Shown: positions 62,003 to 64,000 of the stretch, one piece after another | Layout of the letters: every line of letters begins with the position of its first letter | Position numbering within the stretch: the stretch's first letter is position 1 | Assembly: GCF_007197555.1 (NCBI RefSeq) | Contig: NZ_CP041614.1 | Location: 4,332,001 to 4,396,000 of the forward strand | DNA length: 64,000 bases | Source of the DNA: Shewanella psychropiezotolerans | GTDB taxonomy: Bacteria; Pseudomonadota; Gammaproteobacteria; Enterobacterales; Shewanellaceae | Direction: 5' to 3' | Notes under the pieces: model-generated | Databases searched by the model: none | What the model saw: only the letters and a program-made list of their open reading frames with translations | Told to the model about the DNA's origin: nothing | Made by a program: the position numbers and the translations under genes

Positions 62003-63723
62003 TTATTGAGGTAAAGATGCCTGATGAGCCAAGATAAAGGTATCCATCTCTGCTTGAGCACGGATCTGAACGCTATCTAAACTGTCATCACTCGTCATGT
62101 TCGCGACCACTTCGTAGTAACACTTAATCTTGGGCTCTGTGCCTGACGGCCTGACGATGACACGTCCCCCTCCTTCCAGCTTAAAAATAAGCACATCACT
62201 GGCAGGTAGATCGATAACTTCAGTGGTGCCGTCTTTAAAGGTTCGCAAACCACAACTGATATCATCTGTGCTCAATACCTGCTTTGTGGCAATCACACTC
62301 GGTAGCTCCTTACGTAGATATGCGCCAATATTAGGCGTAGTGGGCTTAAGCGCTATGCTCACCTGTGCATTGAGGTGAAACCCATGCTCACGATAGATGG
62401 CTTCTAATCTGTCCCATATGGTCTTGCCTTGACTGGCAAGCTCAGCAGTTAACTGAGCAAACGCCACCAGCGCAGATAGACCGTCTTTATCCCACACCAT
62501 AGAGCCAACCATGTAACCTAAGGCTTCTTCATAGGCAAACAGGCATTGGTTATCCTCAGTTTGCTCCGCCATGCCGACATTAGTCAGCCACTTAAAGCCT
62601 GTCAGTGTCGTCAAACAGGTCGCATCCATACTCGCCGCCACTTTCGATAATAGGCTTGAAGACACGATAGTTGTGCAGGTCAGACGTTGATTTTTAGCGG
62701 CGTGAGTCATCAAGTAATGGCCAAACAGCACACCCACTTGGTCACCGGTTAACATTTGATAATCACCGGCCTTTGTACGAACGGCAACCGCAAAACGATC
62801 GGCATCGGGATCGTTAGCACAAGCCAACATGGCGCCGTGCTTCTTCGCCTCGGCTATCACAAGATCCATAGCCCCTTTCTCTTCGGGGTTAGGGAAATTC
62901 ACCGTAGGAAAGTCACCATTGGGCTCACGTTGAGCGGCCACAGAATAGACCTGAGTCACGCCAGCATCGGCCAGTACAGTCTCGGCCATCTCCGCGCCGA
63001 CACCATGCATGGCGGTGTAAGACAGGCTTACCCGCTCAGGCTGAGTGTGGTTTTGCAGCACAGATGCATCCTTGATCCCTTGACGATAACTTTGATAGAA
63101 ATCATCTTCCAACACGACTAGCTTACCATTGGCCCTGGCAGATTCGAGATCCAATAAATGGATTGACTCTGTCGCCGCCTTATCGATACACGCCGCAATA
63201 CCTGAGTCGTGAGGCGGGATGATCTGTGCCCCGTTGCCCCAGTACACCTTATAACCATTGTACTGAGGTGGGTTATGACTCGCGGTCACCACTATTCCTG
63301 CCGCCGCATCGAGATGATTAACCCGAATGCCACTAAAGGAGTCGGCGCTACCTTACAGGTCAAATAGACTTTGATTCCCATGGCAGTGAGTACGCCCGCC
63401 GCATCATGGGCAAACTGCTTTGAATCGTGGCGTCCATCGTATCCGATGACCACACCACGAGTGTCGACATCGCTAACCTGTTGCTTAAGATAGGCTCCAA
63501 GCCCTGCCGATGTCTGCTGTACTACCAAGCGATTCATCCCCATGGGGCCCGCTTCGACGACGCCTCTTAGCCCGGCGGTACCGAATGCGAGTCGACCCGA
63601 AAAACGTTGCTGTAACTCAGCTTCATTGCCAGTATCTATGAGCGCCTGCAGTTCCTGTCGAGTACGGGGATCTGGATCATAATCAAGCCAATGTTTAACC
63701 CTAAACTTTAACTGTGTATCCAT
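62003..63723 (-). pseudogene. Phosphoglucomutase/phosphomannomutase family protein, frameshifted (probable sequence error)
   Basis: The first frame (63723-63292) has the N-terminal alpha-D-phosphohexomutase domain (RLAFGTAGLRGVVEAGPMGMN, VVIGYDGRHDSKQFAHDAAGVL). The second frame (63292-62003) holds the active-site serine loop TASHNPPQYNGYKVYW, the metal loop NDPDADRFAVA, the sugar loop EEALGYMVGSMVWDKDG and the phosphate loop RPSGTEPKIKCYYE. They meet at a GGG triplet (minus strand; 63322-63324): adding one G gives VAFGVNHLDAAAGIVVTASHNP, the expected family sequence. About 573 aa when joined, the size of Pgm2-type bacterial enzymes interconverting hexose-1- and hexose-6-phosphates. Loss of this enzyme would be costly, which favours sequence error. 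Confidence 0.88.
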
Positions 63724-64000
63724 AATTCACTTCACCTGGTATAGATTGTGCCGCCTGGCCTAAATTACCGTCGGCAGCTGGAAATAGTTATCATTAACCC
63801 TAAACCTAGCATCTATAGAGAACAAGCAAATTTGCACTTTAAAAAATGATTAATGAAAACTACCAAGCTTAATCAAAATCCTTAATGATGCCTAATAGAC
63901 GTGCATAGGGCATTATCCCCTCCGAAGTCGTCAACCCTACTTAACTAAATCCTGATGGTTTTAACCTAAGTAGGCTTGCCCTGCAGAGGCGTTATTCGTC

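Overview
The window comes from a Shewanella chromosome, a species close to but not identical with S. oneidensis. The main evidence is the first 14 kb: a complete metal-reducing extracellular electron transfer locus in the order mtrE (3' part only)-mtrF-extra decaheme lipoprotein-omcA-mtrC-mtrA-mtrB, all on the + strand. Each cytochrome carries ten CXXCH haem motifs. The four outer-membrane cytochromes have lipoboxes followed by Gly/Asp-rich collagen-like linkers, MtrA is periplasmic, and MtrB/MtrE are beta-barrels. Together they form the porin-cytochrome conduits that carry electrons from the periplasm to minerals outside the cell. The mtrB 3' end is followed by 94-bp tandem repeats copied from its own tail.

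14.7-18.7 kb: a uracil-DNA glycosylase-family protein, a GAF-GGDEF diguanylate cyclase, a DUF4397-like lipoprotein and a CdaR/SdaR-type glycerate regulator. The likely targets of that regulator, a GntP-family permease and a glycerate kinase, lie at 36.4-39.0 kb, next to a PanP-type PLP decarboxylase. The 17.5 kb in between looks like accessory DNA. It contains (i) an RND efflux pump with its TetR regulator, bounded by 159-bp identical direct repeats inside arrays of hairpin-rich repeats; (ii) a 772-aa candidate pore-forming effector overlapping a small membrane protein that looks like its immunity partner; (iii) a RAYT (REP-associated Y1 transposase); (iv) a glycosyltransferase; and (v) a LysR-controlled redox module (PNPOx-flavin-ferredoxin fusion, AhpD-like protein, DUF1348 protein).

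40.9-47 kb: a methionine aminopeptidase coupled to a ParD-like protein, then a Fur-boxed Sit/Yfe-type Mn/Fe ABC transporter. The junction between the binding-protein and ATPase genes has been duplicated twice, leaving two in-frame coupled mini-ORFs. A GNAT acetyltransferase and a DCC-family protein follow.

47-60 kb: a coiled-coil orphan, an exported chorismate mutase-cyclohexadienyl dehydratase fusion, an AraC regulator with AzlCD and a shared operator, a NIPSNAP protein, a YafY/WYL regulator with GyrI-like and VOC proteins, an M16 peptidase, an outer-membrane barrel candidate, another AraC protein and a GNAT acetyltransferase. 60-64 kb: a small exported repeat protein, an amphi-Trp protein, a tandem pair of HU-family proteins and a phosphohexomutase.

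Four genes (the extra OmcA-family cytochrome, chorismate mutase-PheC, the M16 peptidase, the phosphohexomutase) are each broken by the apparent loss of one base in a short G/C homopolymer. That shared signature suggests indel errors in the sequence rather than four real pseudogenes. All calls rest on reading the sequence and on family knowledge from memory; no searches were run.
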